Assembly (NCBI GenBank): GCA_964537685.1 | Contig: CAZICM010000021.1 | Location: forward strand, 1-64,000 | DNA from: CAZICM01 sp964537685 | GTDB lineage: Bacteria > Myxococcota_A > Polyangia > Polyangiales > Polyangiaceae | Direction of reading: 5' to 3' | Length of the DNA: 64,000 nucleotides | Part shown: positions 1 to 8,691 of the stretch, piece after piece | How positions within the stretch are numbered: position 1 is the stretch's first letter | How the letters are laid out: each line of letters starts with the position of its first letter | Notes under the pieces: generated by a model | The model's database searches: none | What the model saw: the letters and a program-made list of their open reading frames with translations, nothing else | Told to the model about the DNA's origin: nothing | Position numbers and translations under genes: made by a program

Positions 1-78
1 CCTCCCGGCGGACCTGCACCCGGCGGCTTTGGCGGACCTCCTCCCGGCGGACCTGCACCCGGCGGCTTTGGCGGACCT
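1..78 (+). repeat. 39-bp in-frame tandem repeat (two copies)
   Basis: Two consecutive 39-bp units (1-39 and 40-78) are identical and encode a 13-residue unit PPGGPAPGGFGGP. A degenerate third unit begins at 79. The array may continue upstream of the window. The period is a multiple of three, so copy-number change would keep the frame. Confidence 0.85.
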
Positions 79-663
79 CCTCCCGGTGGACCCGGAGGAT
101 ATGGCGGACCTCCTCCCGGCGGCGGATATCAACCTCCCCCTCCAGGTGGCGGATATGCACCTCCCGGCGGCGGCTACCAAGTTCCACCCCCCGGCGGCGG
201 ATACGGCCAACCCGCGGATATGGGCGGAGCCCCAGGCGGCTACGGTCAACCCGGCGGACAATATGGCGGCCCACCCGGCGGCGGACCCATGATGGCCGGC
301 GGCGGTTATGGCGGACCCATGATGGGTGGCGGAGCAGGCGGCCCCAAAGGCGAAATACGCAACCCCGTCACCACCCTCATCATTGGCTGGGTCTGCTGCG
401 TCTACGCGCTCTATCAGATGTGGACGATGGTGAACGAACTCCAGGCTTACACCCGCGATGAAGAGTTCAAACCCATCTTCATGTTCATCCCGCTCCTGAA
501 CCTATATTTCTTCTTCGTCAAGGTTCCCGAGCAAGTCGCCAAAGCCAAACAGATGGCCGGCTCGCGCAACCCGCAGCCCCAAAGCATCGTGCTTTACATC
601 TTCCTTGGCCTCTATGCGCTCTCCAAAGATCTCAACGAAGTTTGGGATCCCAGCCTGACCTAA
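1..663 (+). CDS. Gly/Pro-rich N-terminus with DUF4234-like membrane domain, 5'-partial
   Basis: The frame is open from base 1, so the true start lies outside the window; the internal ATG at 220 is not needed. The visible N-terminal half is low-complexity Gly/Pro/Tyr-rich sequence (PPGG, GGYG and GGFG motifs). The last ~105 residues hold two hydrophobic segments (around TTLIIGWVCCVYALYQMW and IFMFIPLLNLYFFFVKV) in an arrangement like DUF4234 proteins, which are small membrane proteins of unknown function often carrying a disordered Gly/Pro tail in myxobacteria. The next gene starts 10 bases after the stop on the same strand, so the two are probably co-transcribed. The family match is from pattern memory. 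Confidence 0.75.
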   Translation, partial: PPGGPAPGGFGGPPPGGPAPGGFGGPPPGGPGGYGGPPPGGGYQPPPPGGGYAPPGGGYQVPPPGGGYGQPADMGGAPGGYGQPGGQYGGPPGGGPMMAGGGYGGPMMGGGAGGPKGEIRNPVTTLIIGWVCCVYALYQMWTMVNELQAYTRDEEFKPIFMFIPLLNLYFFFVKVPEQVAKAKQMAGSRNPQPQSIVLYIFLGLYALSKDLNEVWDPSLT

Positions 664-673
664 GCGGCCGCCC

Positions 674-1096
674 TTGGAGCAGCGCCTCCCTCCGCTTTTC
701 CGCGCAGACCACACCCTAGGCCGCGCTCTGCGCATGGCAGGCATCGGCGCTCTCCTCCTCGGGCTCGTCATCATCCGAGCCCCCCTCTGCCCCTTTGCCA
801 TCATCACCCGGCAACCCTGCCCCGGCTGCGGCCTCACCCGCGCCACCCTCGCCCTCGCCCATGGCCATATCGACGAAGCCCTCCATTTTCATCCCCTCGT
901 GATGCTCATCTCCCCCCTTGTTATCCTGGGCTTCACCTACAACGCCTACGGCTACATCACCCAAGGCCGATGGACCGCCGCCGAAAGACTCCAAGGTCTC
1001 TGGCTCACTCGCTTTGCAATTGTCGTGGGAATCGCGATGATAGGCGTGTGGATCGCCCGATTTTTAGGGGCTTTTGGGGGCCCCGTTCCCGTTTAA
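674..1096 (+). CDS. DUF2752 family membrane protein
   Basis: A 140-residue protein. The segment CPGCGLTRATLAL followed by a Gly, an Ala-Leu pair and HPL is the signature of DUF2752 (CPxCGxTRA), a small membrane protein family of unknown function. Hydrophobic segments lie near residues 20-36, 72-93 and 112-132. The start is TTG at 674, 10 bases after the upstream stop; an ATG at 734 would remove the first 20 residues but keep the motif. The 3' end overlaps the convergent lipoprotein gene on a TTAA shared by both stop codons (1093-1096). Confidence 0.75.
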   Translation: MEQRLPPLFRADHTLGRALRMAGIGALLLGLVIIRAPLCPFAIITRQPCPGCGLTRATLALAHGHIDEALHFHPLVMLISPLVILGFTYNAYGYITQGRWTAAERLQGLWLTRFAIVVGIAMIGVWIARFLGAFGGPVPV

Positions 1097-2337
1097 AACC
1101 CAAGCCTGGGGGGCATTGCTGTTGCGGTCACCTGAGGAACGGGCAAGGGAACCGGAACCGAAGGAGGCGCCTGCTGCGGAATCGCATCGGGCTCCGCACC
1201 TTCCTCAACCTCTGAACGATAGGCAATCGCCAAAGGCTCATCCTCGGACACCCCCTGCGCCACATCAACGCCTGCAACGATATCCCTGGGCAAAGGCTCT
1301 GTCCCCCGACCATTCACCGCAAACCAATCCGACAACACTGTCCCCGAATAACGAGCCACCACCGAACCGCCTCCCCCCTTGCGCACCGGCACGGCGATTT
1401 TTGTCATCGAACCAAGCTGCTCCTTCACCTCTCCGCCTATTCCCGCCGTCGAAATATGCAGAGGATGCGAAGTCAACAATACCATTGTCTCGCCGCCTCC
1501 ACAGTCTTTGCATGCCTCGCGATAGGCTAAAAACACACCATCTGCCAGCGGCGTAAGCGCCACCTCCGTCCGCCGAACCACCGATGCCTTGCATGAATTC
1601 GAATCAAACCAAGCATCTGTCACAACAAGCTTCACCGCCCCCCCAGGCACCGTCTGCACAGATTCCCAGCGCGCCGGAACAATGCGCCTAAAGGTGTCCA
1701 GCGGCGTGCGGCACGTCGCATACACACCGCCTCCGCCACCCGTTGTTACTACACCTTCATTGTGACCAATACGCAGCCGCGCCATGGGATAACCCTGCAA
1801 ACTAATGCGCACCGTGATGTACGAACCGCTTGACTCGCCCGATGAAAATGCCCGCCCCGGCCTAAAACCACTCTGCCAATCCACAAACAGCTCTTTGGCC
1901 TCGTTGGTCTCCATCTTGGGCAGCGCATCTACAGGCGCATCCGCAGGCGACAGCGGCTCGGGGATATCCGCCTTTGAAAGCGCGCTCAGCGAAAAAGGCG
2001 CCGACTTCATCTTCGGCCTTGGCCCGCTTCCCGCCGCAAATGCCCCAAACAGCGGATGACGCTTGCTAAACCTCGGCGTCTGCATCTTCTGCACCTTCAC
2101 GCCTTGACTCAGCTCCGCCTCGAGTTTCGCCACATCGGAAGCCGCAGGCTCCGCGCCCTGTTTTGGAAGCGGCATCGGCCCTTTTACAAGCTCGAGCTCC
2201 AACGCCTGCTGTTCACCCTTCGGCGCCGTTTGAGATAGCGGCGCGCTCGCCTGCTGCGCCCCCTGCTGACCGGAAGAAGCGCACGAAGCCGCGAGCAGCG
2301 ACACCAAAACACCTACACATCTAGGCATTTGCATCAC
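1093..2337 (-). CDS. lipoprotein of unknown function
   Basis: A 414-residue protein with a short signal peptide ending in a lipobox (LAAS-C, Cys19), so it should be an envelope lipoprotein. The body contains paired Cys in CRTP and CKDCGGG settings and ends with a Pro/Val-rich tail. I do not recognise a domain. GTG at 2337 overlaps the stop of the upstream cytochrome gene (GTGA, 2334-2337); ATG at 2334 is equally possible and has GGAG eight bases upstream. The overlap implies translational coupling and joint function with that gene. Confidence 0.75.
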   Translation of the reverse strand: MMQMPRCVGVLVSLLAASCASSGQQGAQQASAPLSQTAPKGEQQALELELVKGPMPLPKQGAEPAASDVAKLEAELSQGVKVQKMQTPRFSKRHPLFGAFAAGSGPRPKMKSAPFSLSALSKADIPEPLSPADAPVDALPKMETNEAKELFVDWQSGFRPGRAFSSGESSGSYITVRISLQGYPMARLRIGHNEGVVTTGGGGGVYATCRTPLDTFRRIVPARWESVQTVPGGAVKLVVTDAWFDSNSCKASVVRRTEVALTPLADGVFLAYREACKDCGGGETMVLLTSHPLHISTAGIGGEVKEQLGSMTKIAVPVRKGGGGSVVARYSGTVLSDWFAVNGRGTEPLPRDIVAGVDVAQGVSEDEPLAIAYRSEVEEGAEPDAIPQQAPPSVPVPLPVPQVTATAMPPRLGF

Positions 2338-4382
2338 AGCATCTCCATATACGCCTTCAGCGCCATCACATCCTGCCTCGAAAGCTGAAGCGTATGCCCC
2401 ATCGTCGTATCCGAACCCGCCAGCAAATCCTCCAAACTGCTGTAACGCCCATCGTGAAAGTACGGCGCCGTGCCCGAAACAAAGCGCAAGGACGGCGTAT
2501 CAAAACCCGTTCCCTTCGTTTCGAAGATGCCCGTGCTGCTCACATCATGCTTGCGCGCATCCGTTCCAAAACCGCCCACATGACATGACGCGCACCCTTG
2601 CTTCTCATCGAAGAAAAGCTCCTTGCCCCGCTTTGCCAGCTCCTCTTGCTCAGGCTTTACACGCGCGCCCTCGAGCACAGGCCCGTGCATCGAACCCACA
2701 TAAGCAATCAGCGCATCGAACTCATCAAAACTTCCAGGCGCATCCGCAAGACCAGCCCCGCTCAGCCGCTTAAAGGTCTCCGTCACATGCTCTTTCAGAT
2801 TCGCATGCGCACCAAACCAGCCAAAAGGCGCCGACGCCCCCAAACGCCCCGACAGCATAATCGTCTGCCTCGGACCATCCGGCGTCGACCACGTCAGCGC
2901 ATCTTCCCGCCCATCCGGATGACAACTCGCGCAGGCCCGCCCATCCCTTGAAATCCGATCGTCATCCGTCTTGTGAAACAGCTTCCGCCCCCACGACAGC
3001 TCGGCCGTCATATCGCTCTTCGCCTTGCGGCTCAGCGCAATCTTCTGCACATCCTTGTCTGCATCCTTCGCCTTCGCCTTCGCATCCAAATCGATCACAG
3101 CCACTTCGCGATCGAACTGAGACCACACCACGGCTTTATTTGCCTTGGCATCCAGCGCCACACCCATCGGCCCCGAAGGCACAGCCCAGCGCCTCCGCTC
3201 GAGCCGCATCGGATCCAGACCCCGCGCATCCAGCTCCAGCACCGCATCAATGCCCAAACACGTCACAAACAGCGACTCCGCATCTTCGCTCACCGCCGCA
3301 GCCCTCGGCAGCAAACACTCCGCTTCATGCCGCGCCCCATCAATCAACATCGACTTCGTCAGGGTTCGCTCGGCCGCCGCATCCACCACACTCACCATCG
3401 GCGCCTCGGGCGGCGTCAGCGCAAACGCATTGCCATAACCCGTCGAACGCGCTCCTCCTTCACCCGGATCGACCGTAACCATCGGCGCCATGATTCTTCC
3501 CTTGGGTTTCACCGGCGCCTTCTGAATGGGCTTGGGCGCCTTCCCCGTCACCTTCGGCTGTTCTGAAAACTCAGCCGCCATCTCCCGCTCTTTAGGCGCC
3601 TCGACCACCTTGGCCAGCGCAAAACCCTGACAGCCTCCCCTCACCTTTTCCGACAGCCCCCGCTCGCTCACCTTCGCCTTTAAATCGATCGAGCGCACCT
3701 CGTGTTTATCGCCTTCCAAATCCACGACCGACATCACAGCGCCCACCACATGCGCCACAAATGCCCGCTTCCCATCTTCATCCACCACCACCGCGCGGGG
3801 CTCGCGGGCCACATCCACTTCAAAACCAACCTTCAGCGTCGCCGCATCCAGCGAAGTCAGCGTCTTGGCCCAAGCGCTCGTCACCAACAGCGTCTTGTCA
3901 TCGGGCGTCAGCGCCATCCCAAAAGGCTCGGCGGCCAAGGGAACGGAACACAGCGGCGACAGCATTTCCTTGGAACTCGCCCCAGGCTCCATCAACTGAA
4001 TCTTATTTTTATCGCGTAACGTGAGCGCCACACGGCCATCGGCGAGCACCAGCACCTGAGCAGGCGACCCATCGAGAGGCGTCACCGCAATCTCGGCACC
4101 ACTCGAAACATCGACGGTATGAAGCAAGTTGTCATCGGCATCGGCGACATAGGCCAAGGTTTTGCCGCCATCTTGAACCAGCGCGACCGTACTCGATTCA
4201 CGCACGGCCCGGACGCGCACGGGACCCGCACCTGGATGACTTCTGGCACAGCTCAAAGGAGCGGAAGCGGACCCAGAAGCGGATGGAATTTGAGCGGCCC
4301 CCTCGGTTGTCTTTTGCTGAGCGCCGCCACAAGCCGCCGCGAGAAGAGAAAGCCCAATCAAACCAGCAGAGCCAATGCGCAT
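2334..4382 (-). CDS. lipoprotein with beta-propeller and di-heme cytochrome c domains
   Basis: The start was set at 4382 because AAGGAG lies at good spacing and the next residues form a lipoprotein signal (LLAAAC); the longer open frame to 4448 adds a non-signal extension. The mature protein has YVTN/NHL-like repeats in the first ~460 residues (DKTLLVTSAWAKTL, GKRAFVAHV). A C-terminal domain with two c-type heme sites follows: CASCH near residues 484 and 597, with FFDEKQGCASCH and GTAPYFHDGR as in the MauG/cytochrome c peroxidase family. Expected location is the outer face of a membrane, in redox chemistry; substrate and electron partner are unknown. It is coupled to the downstream lipoprotein gene. 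Confidence 0.85.
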   Translation of the reverse strand: MRIGSAGLIGLSLLAAACGGAQQKTTEGAAQIPSASGSASAPLSCARSHPGAGPVRVRAVRESSTVALVQDGGKTLAYVADADDNLLHTVDVSSGAEIAVTPLDGSPAQVLVLADGRVALTLRDKNKIQLMEPGASSKEMLSPLCSVPLAAEPFGMALTPDDKTLLVTSAWAKTLTSLDAATLKVGFEVDVAREPRAVVVDEDGKRAFVAHVVGAVMSVVDLEGDKHEVRSIDLKAKVSERGLSEKVRGGCQGFALAKVVEAPKEREMAAEFSEQPKVTGKAPKPIQKAPVKPKGRIMAPMVTVDPGEGGARSTGYGNAFALTPPEAPMVSVVDAAAERTLTKSMLIDGARHEAECLLPRAAAVSEDAESLFVTCLGIDAVLELDARGLDPMRLERRRWAVPSGPMGVALDAKANKAVVWSQFDREVAVIDLDAKAKAKDADKDVQKIALSRKAKSDMTAELSWGRKLFHKTDDDRISRDGRACASCHPDGREDALTWSTPDGPRQTIMLSGRLGASAPFGWFGAHANLKEHVTETFKRLSGAGLADAPGSFDEFDALIAYVGSMHGPVLEGARVKPEQEELAKRGKELFFDEKQGCASCHVGGFGTDARKHDVSSTGIFETKGTGFDTPSLRFVSGTAPYFHDGRYSSLEDLLAGSDTTMGHTLQLSRQDVMALKAYMEML

Positions 4383-4880
4383 GATGCTCACTCCTTCAAA
4401 CCGTTCAACCCGATCGTAGCGGGATTTTTTTGTTGTCACGAAGCCCAACAGAGGTGAACGGTTTGGACAGACCTAGGCTTCCAAGGTTTTGTTCAATGAA
4501 AAGCTTGGCGGTTGATTTTTTTTGCGCCCAAGATGGCCGATAGAGGGGATGGTCAAATATCCATCTTTCTTCCCCAAGCCTGAACGAGGGGTCAACGCGA
4601 GAGGGACATCTGAACGCTGGGGCTGATAAAGCCATCGAACAGCGGGCGGCACCTCCCGATGATGCCTCAAGAAGGCATACATTCGGGGCACGCACCGTGT
4701 TAGCTCGCCCTGGCGAGGGGCAAACAGCAGACAGGCACGCGGCCATAGGGCATTTAGACCCAAACGAAAATGGACAATCTATATCAAGCACCCCTCACGC
4801 AAGCACGAATTCGACGTCGGCACCATCGATAGAATACTCCCCGAGGGGGATCGCGTGAGGTCAGCACCATCGATAGAATA
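4383..4880. other. gene-free interval with repeats
   Basis: About 500 bases with no convincing gene. Open frames on the minus strand (for example 4405-4791) have no ribosome-binding site, odd composition and no recognisable motif. The interval holds the 11-bp inverted repeat, the leader of the cytochrome gene and two copies of a 19-bp direct repeat. No tRNA-like fold or terminator was found. Confidence 0.6.
4397..4465. repeat. 11-bp inverted repeat in the cytochrome gene leader
   Basis: The arm CAAACCGTTCA at 4397-4407 is matched by its exact reverse complement TGAACGGTTTG at 4455-4465, with 47 bases between. The proximal arm lies directly next to the Shine-Dalgarno of the minus-strand cytochrome gene, so it could act as an operator pair or form a leader stem that affects initiation. 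Confidence 0.55.
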
Positions 4881-4882
4881 CT
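4820..4882. repeat. 19-bp direct repeat, two copies 44 bp apart
   Basis: The sequence gcaccatcgatagaatact occurs at 4820-4838 and again at 4864-4882. Between them is the dyad TCCCC-GAG-GGGGA. The second copy reaches into the stop codon of the minus-strand gene that ends at 4881. Confidence 0.8.
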
Positions 4883-5289
4883 AAAGCGGCCACTCTTTCT
4901 GATTCTTCAAGTGTTCAATCAGCTCTCGAAGCTGCTCGCCATTCATGCTGGACAACTTGGCCAACCATGCGGAGGACATCGGCAGATTGAGAAGCGATGC
5001 AATATCGTGAACCGCGGCCCGCAACCCTTGCTCCAACCCCATTTCCACCCCTTCGCGCAAACCTTCTTCCCAGCCTTCTTCGCGCACCTCATCCAAATCG
5101 GCGTAACCCTCGCTTTGAAGCAAATTTCTCAGCGTCANNNNNNNNNNNNNNNNNNNNNNNNNNNNNNNNNNNNNNNNNNNNNNNNNNNNNNNNNNNNNNN
5201 NNNNNNNNNNNNNNNNNNNNNNNNNNNNNNNNNNNNNTCGTGTACGGACCGGGCTGCTCGGCAAATCCTGTCGGCGGTATCGTTGCCAT
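4881..5289 (-). CDS. Rpn/transposase-like PD-(D/E)XK family protein, broken by assembly gap
   Basis: The C-terminal 85 residues (4881-5137) are clear: an EEGWEEGLREGVEMGLEQG charged repeat followed by a short helical domain (AAVHDIASLLNL ... LREL.EHLKNQKEW). This is the tail seen on many myxobacterial Rpn-like (recombination-promoting nuclease / putative transposase) proteins. The catalytic domain is lost in the 100-N gap. On the far side, ATG at 5289 opens a frame MATIPPTGFAEQPGPYT that could be the N-terminus, but frame and distance across the gap are unknown. A related tail at 63074-63282 also stops in a gap. Confidence 0.5.
5138..5237. other. scaffold gap (100 N)
   Basis: Exactly 100 N, the conventional length for a gap of unknown size. 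Real distance, frame and even adjacency of the flanks are not established. Confidence 0.98.
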
Positions 5290-5584
5290 GACGAACGATA
5301 TCCTAAGCTGCATGAAAAGCATTGGCAAGGTAATTTTAGCCCTCCGTCTCAAGAACACGAAGATGTGTTTTTCTCATATTTGTTTTTAATTTGAAATCAT
5401 TGTAATTTACAGATGAAATGAGCCACAAAAGATTGTTTTGCATGTTTTTTTGATCGAAAGCTTGGCCATCAAAAAAAGATTCTGGTAAGGTGTCCGCTAT
5501 GGGCGTTCCTGAAGCTTCGCGTCCTCACAAAACTCTTGTTTTGATCGAATGCGAAGCGGCGCTGGAATGAAAGGCGGACTGTGC
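5290..5584. other. AT-rich upstream region of the kinase cassette
   Basis: About 295 bases without a gene, clearly richer in A+T than its surroundings (tracts such as tgtttttttgatcg and atcaaaaaaagattc). It must carry the promoter of the plus-strand four-gene cassette, but I cannot pick out a convincing -35/-10 pair. Confidence 0.5.
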
Positions 5585-7768
5585 ATGAACACAGAAGACA
5601 CAACAGGATCTTCAGGTGAAAGTGACACAACGGTTCATCTTGCAGCACCAGAACCGCGTCCATCCAACAGCACATGGCCGCAGCCAAACCTAACGCTGGC
5701 GGGACGCTTCCGTTTTGAGAAGCCCATCAAAAAGGGGGCGAATGGAGAAGTCTGGCAGGCGATGAACCTGCGGCTCGACATGCGGTTCGCGATCAAAATA
5801 CCGAACATGCATAAAACAACTCCGCATGATCTCGAACGGTTCCGCCGGGAAGCAAGGGCCCTCTGCCTCATCCATAACGAGCATGTGCTCCGGTTCTTTG
5901 AATTCGATACTGAGCCAACCCCTTACCTAGTTATGGAACTCCTGCGCGGCCATGACTTGGCCGAGCATATCGAACGGCATGGGCCATTTTCCCTTTCAGA
6001 AACCAAAAAGATATGCCGCCAGATCTGCACCGGACTGCAAGCGATACATGGCGCCGGAATTGTTCACCGCGATATCAAGCCCGCCAACATCTATTGCCTT
6101 TCAGGCACCGAAAAGCTGAAGATTATCGATTTCGGCTTAATGAAGCTCATTCACGATTCAGGGCGCACGGCCGAGGAGTATGGGTGGAACAGTATGAATG
6201 AGCTTACCGAGGTAGGAACACTGCTGGGCACGCCCGCATATATGAGCCCCGAGCAGTGGTCAGAACAGGCCATCGTTTTCCAAAGTGATTTATGGTCTGT
6301 AGCCGTAGTCCTTTACCGGCTGGTCACCGGAGTCCTGCCCTTCACGGCGAAGACGCAATATGCGCTTATGCGCATGGTCATAAAGGAATCCGCGCAGGCC
6401 GCCTCGACAATCCGCAGCGATTTACCGCCGGAGATCAATGCCTTCTTCTATCAGGCGCTTCATAAAGATCCCTCGAAAAGATTTAGCTCCGCTATGGAAC
6501 TATGCGAAGCGTTTGAAGCGATTCCAGACGGACAGCCCATAGCCGGCGGAAGCCTTCGCGACACGGTATCAACCACAGATCCGCAGGCGATTCCAACACC
6601 GCCTTCCAGTTTCTCAACCCAAACAACCGCGCGTATCATTCAAAGCAGAAACAGCCGGCGCTTTCTATGGATGGCCGCTGGTGCTGCCGGATTTCTTGCA
6701 TTGGCAGCCGGAAGCATTACAGGAGCCGTACGGATTGCGCGCAGTCTCCCGGCGGGCTCAAACCCGGCTCCCATAAACCGAATATCGCTGGCTTCCCCGC
6801 CGATGCCCAAGCTGAATCATACGGCTGCTTGCCACGAAGTGATTTGCAACGGCGCTTGGGAAACAATGAGTCATGCTGCATTAGGTGCGGAAGTTCTGGC
6901 CGCTGACCCCGGCCCGGATGGAAACCTCTATTGGTCAAATCCACATGAGCATACCGTTCATGCCATAAGAAAAACCGGCGGAAGCCCGGAAATGCTTTGG
7001 AACAAGGGCGAAGTGCGAAATATTTTCGTCGGCGACCGCTATATATTTTGGACAGAATCCGATAGCGGCAATGTGGTAAGGCAATCGAAGAAATCGGGCA
7101 AACCGGGCTACCTTGTCAAGTTCAATTGCGATTACGCGTGCGCTCCCGCCGGGCTTGCCGGCTGGGGCGATAGAATTTATTGGACATGGCTCGATACGGA
7201 GCTAGACGAAAAGCCCTTGACAATCCTTCAGAATGTCAGGGAAGCGCCAGAACTATTCAGCGAACAAGAGACACGAATCGCACGCTATGCGCTGGCAGCC
7301 GATGCGGAACACGTCTACTGGGCCTCCTCGAACGGTTCAAATATGGCTGTATGGAAAATGGCTATAGGCAAGCCCTATCACCATCAAAAGATTCACGATC
7401 TATCGGGCCCAGTTTCCGAGCTGGCAATCGATCCAGCAGAAGGATTTATCTATTGGCTGGAAGACAAAAGTGAATCCGGGAGCGGCAAAAACGCTATAAT
7501 AGCTAGAAAATCAATTTCTAACCCGGAGCCCGATGCGCAAATCCTTGTCACATCAGAATTCCAATTGCGGAATCTTATCGTTTCTGAGGGATCCATCTAT
7601 TGGTCGACTCAGGGCGGGCATATTCATAAAATGCCAAAAAATGGATCGGGGCCTGCCATCACACTCGTCCTTGAGAAGGAAACGAATACCGTTCTCTTCA
7701 CGCTGGATGAGCAGAATATTTTCTGGGTAAATCCAACCACAGGCGAGCTTAAGAAAGCGAGGATCTGA
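5585..7768 (+). CDS. membrane Ser/Thr protein kinase with extracytoplasmic propeller-like sensor
   Basis: Hanks-type kinase domain at residues ~38-312: glycine loop KGANGEVW, Lys71 in AIKI, HRDIKPAN (161-168), DFG (182-184) and GTPAYMSPEQ. One membrane segment lies at ~359-385. The outer ~340 residues contain repeated short strands with YW/FW motifs (NLYWSNP, YIFWTES, RIYWTWL, HVYWASS, FIYWLED, SIYWSTQ, NIFWVNP), the pattern of a YWTD/DUF5050-like beta-propeller. The inference is a sensor that reads an envelope ligand and phosphorylates cytoplasmic targets. ATG at 5585 was chosen for AGGCGG upstream; ATGs at 5549 and 5567 are in frame. It leads a tight four-gene cassette. Confidence 0.9.
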   Translation: MNTEDTTGSSGESDTTVHLAAPEPRPSNSTWPQPNLTLAGRFRFEKPIKKGANGEVWQAMNLRLDMRFAIKIPNMHKTTPHDLERFRREARALCLIHNEHVLRFFEFDTEPTPYLVMELLRGHDLAEHIERHGPFSLSETKKICRQICTGLQAIHGAGIVHRDIKPANIYCLSGTEKLKIIDFGLMKLIHDSGRTAEEYGWNSMNELTEVGTLLGTPAYMSPEQWSEQAIVFQSDLWSVAVVLYRLVTGVLPFTAKTQYALMRMVIKESAQAASTIRSDLPPEINAFFYQALHKDPSKRFSSAMELCEAFEAIPDGQPIAGGSLRDTVSTTDPQAIPTPPSSFSTQTTARIIQSRNSRRFLWMAAGAAGFLALAAGSITGAVRIARSLPAGSNPAPINRISLASPPMPKLNHTAACHEVICNGAWETMSHAALGAEVLAADPGPDGNLYWSNPHEHTVHAIRKTGGSPEMLWNKGEVRNIFVGDRYIFWTESDSGNVVRQSKKSGKPGYLVKFNCDYACAPAGLAGWGDRIYWTWLDTELDEKPLTILQNVREAPELFSEQETRIARYALAADAEHVYWASSNGSNMAVWKMAIGKPYHHQKIHDLSGPVSELAIDPAEGFIYWLEDKSESGSGKNAIIARKSISNPEPDAQILVTSEFQLRNLIVSEGSIYWSTQGGHIHKMPKNGSGPAITLVLEKETNTVLFTLDEQNIFWVNPTTGELKKARI

Positions 7769-7769
7769 T

Positions 7770-8684
7770 ATGGTTTCCAAGTCGAGTTCCCCACCCTCCA
7801 GCCCAGAAATCAATCGGCTGAGAGGGCGTCCTACCAGGCGTTACGAGGGTTTCATAGCTAGGGAATCCGACAGAGCCGTACATTGTACGGTGACGGAGGT
7901 TGACCGAAGATATGAAACCCGCAGTAGCCCTGTAGGATGCCCTCTGAACGCGCCCCGGCGCAGAAATAGGCTCTGGCTATGCGGAATTGCCGTAGCAGCG
8001 AGCCTGTTTGCTGCAAATGTTCCTGCTTATCCTCTGCCCGCCCAAATACCCTATACAATCCAGCCGGAAGATACGCTATGCCTGATCAGCACAAGATATT
8101 ATAACGCTCCCACGGCCGCGGTAGGTATTTATCAGCATAACAAAAAGGCGCTGGATGCTGCCAACAAAGGGCACGACCCCAGCCCTCAATGGATTTTTCC
8201 GGGTACCGTCATTGAACTCCCGCTGTATATCACTTCCAATGGGATGAGGTACGAGCGGCGTGAAACTCCGATGGAACTCTTGCTCGCAAAGTCTGTGGCC
8301 AACCCTCAAGGCATCAAACTAAACGACCTTATCAAAGTGTCGCAGCCAAGAGTCGTCGCATATAAACCAAAGGCAGCCGTGGAACCAACAAAGTCTGATC
8401 ACAAACCTATATCATCAAGCCTCATGGCCGTCCGCGAGCCTGTTCCACAATGGTTCTCCAATCCCGACCGGAGCAATAAACTTGTTACCTGCGCAAAAGC
8501 TATCTGTAACCGCTTTATGCAGCTTTGTTATTTTGAATGCCTCTTGGTAGCAAAACGGCTTAGCGATGGGGATGAACAATCCCTATGTGACACCATCGAG
8601 AGCACTCCCCCCAATACCTTTATTTCCCTTCCCTATGAAGTCGATCAAAGCGCCCGGACGGCCTGTTCTGAACTGACTGAGTGA
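7770..8684 (+). CDS. LysM-like single-pass membrane protein
   Basis: A 304-residue protein starting one base after the upstream kinase stop. There is a basic cytoplasmic N-terminus, a membrane segment at ~66-86, and a LysM-like module at ~94-151 (PYTIQPEDTLCLISTRYY ... IFPGTVIELP). The remainder includes Cys-rich sequence (CAKAICNRFMQLCYFECLL). LysM modules bind peptidoglycan or chitin-like glycans, so it is plausibly a cell-wall-contacting partner of the kinases encoded on both sides. The LysM match is by pattern and is fairly divergent. Confidence 0.75.
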   Translation: MVSKSSSPPSSPEINRLRGRPTRRYEGFIARESDRAVHCTVTEVDRRYETRSSPVGCPLNAPRRRNRLWLCGIAVAASLFAANVPAYPLPAQIPYTIQPEDTLCLISTRYYNAPTAAVGIYQHNKKALDAANKGHDPSPQWIFPGTVIELPLYITSNGMRYERRETPMELLLAKSVANPQGIKLNDLIKVSQPRVVAYKPKAAVEPTKSDHKPISSSLMAVREPVPQWFSNPDRSNKLVTCAKAICNRFMQLCYFECLLVAKRLSDGDEQSLCDTIESTPPNTFISLPYEVDQSARTACSELTE

Positions 8685-8691
8685 GGTAGCT

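Noticed and set aside
4405..4791. 128-residue minus-strand frame upstream of the cytochrome gene
   Set aside because: No ribosome site, Cys/Ser-rich composition unlike neighbours, no motif, and it overlaps the likely promoter region.
4383..5584. tRNA or insertion-sequence remnant in the gene-poor interval
   Set aside because: No cloverleaf, no TTCGA-type T loop, and no terminal inverted repeats or transposase frame could be found.
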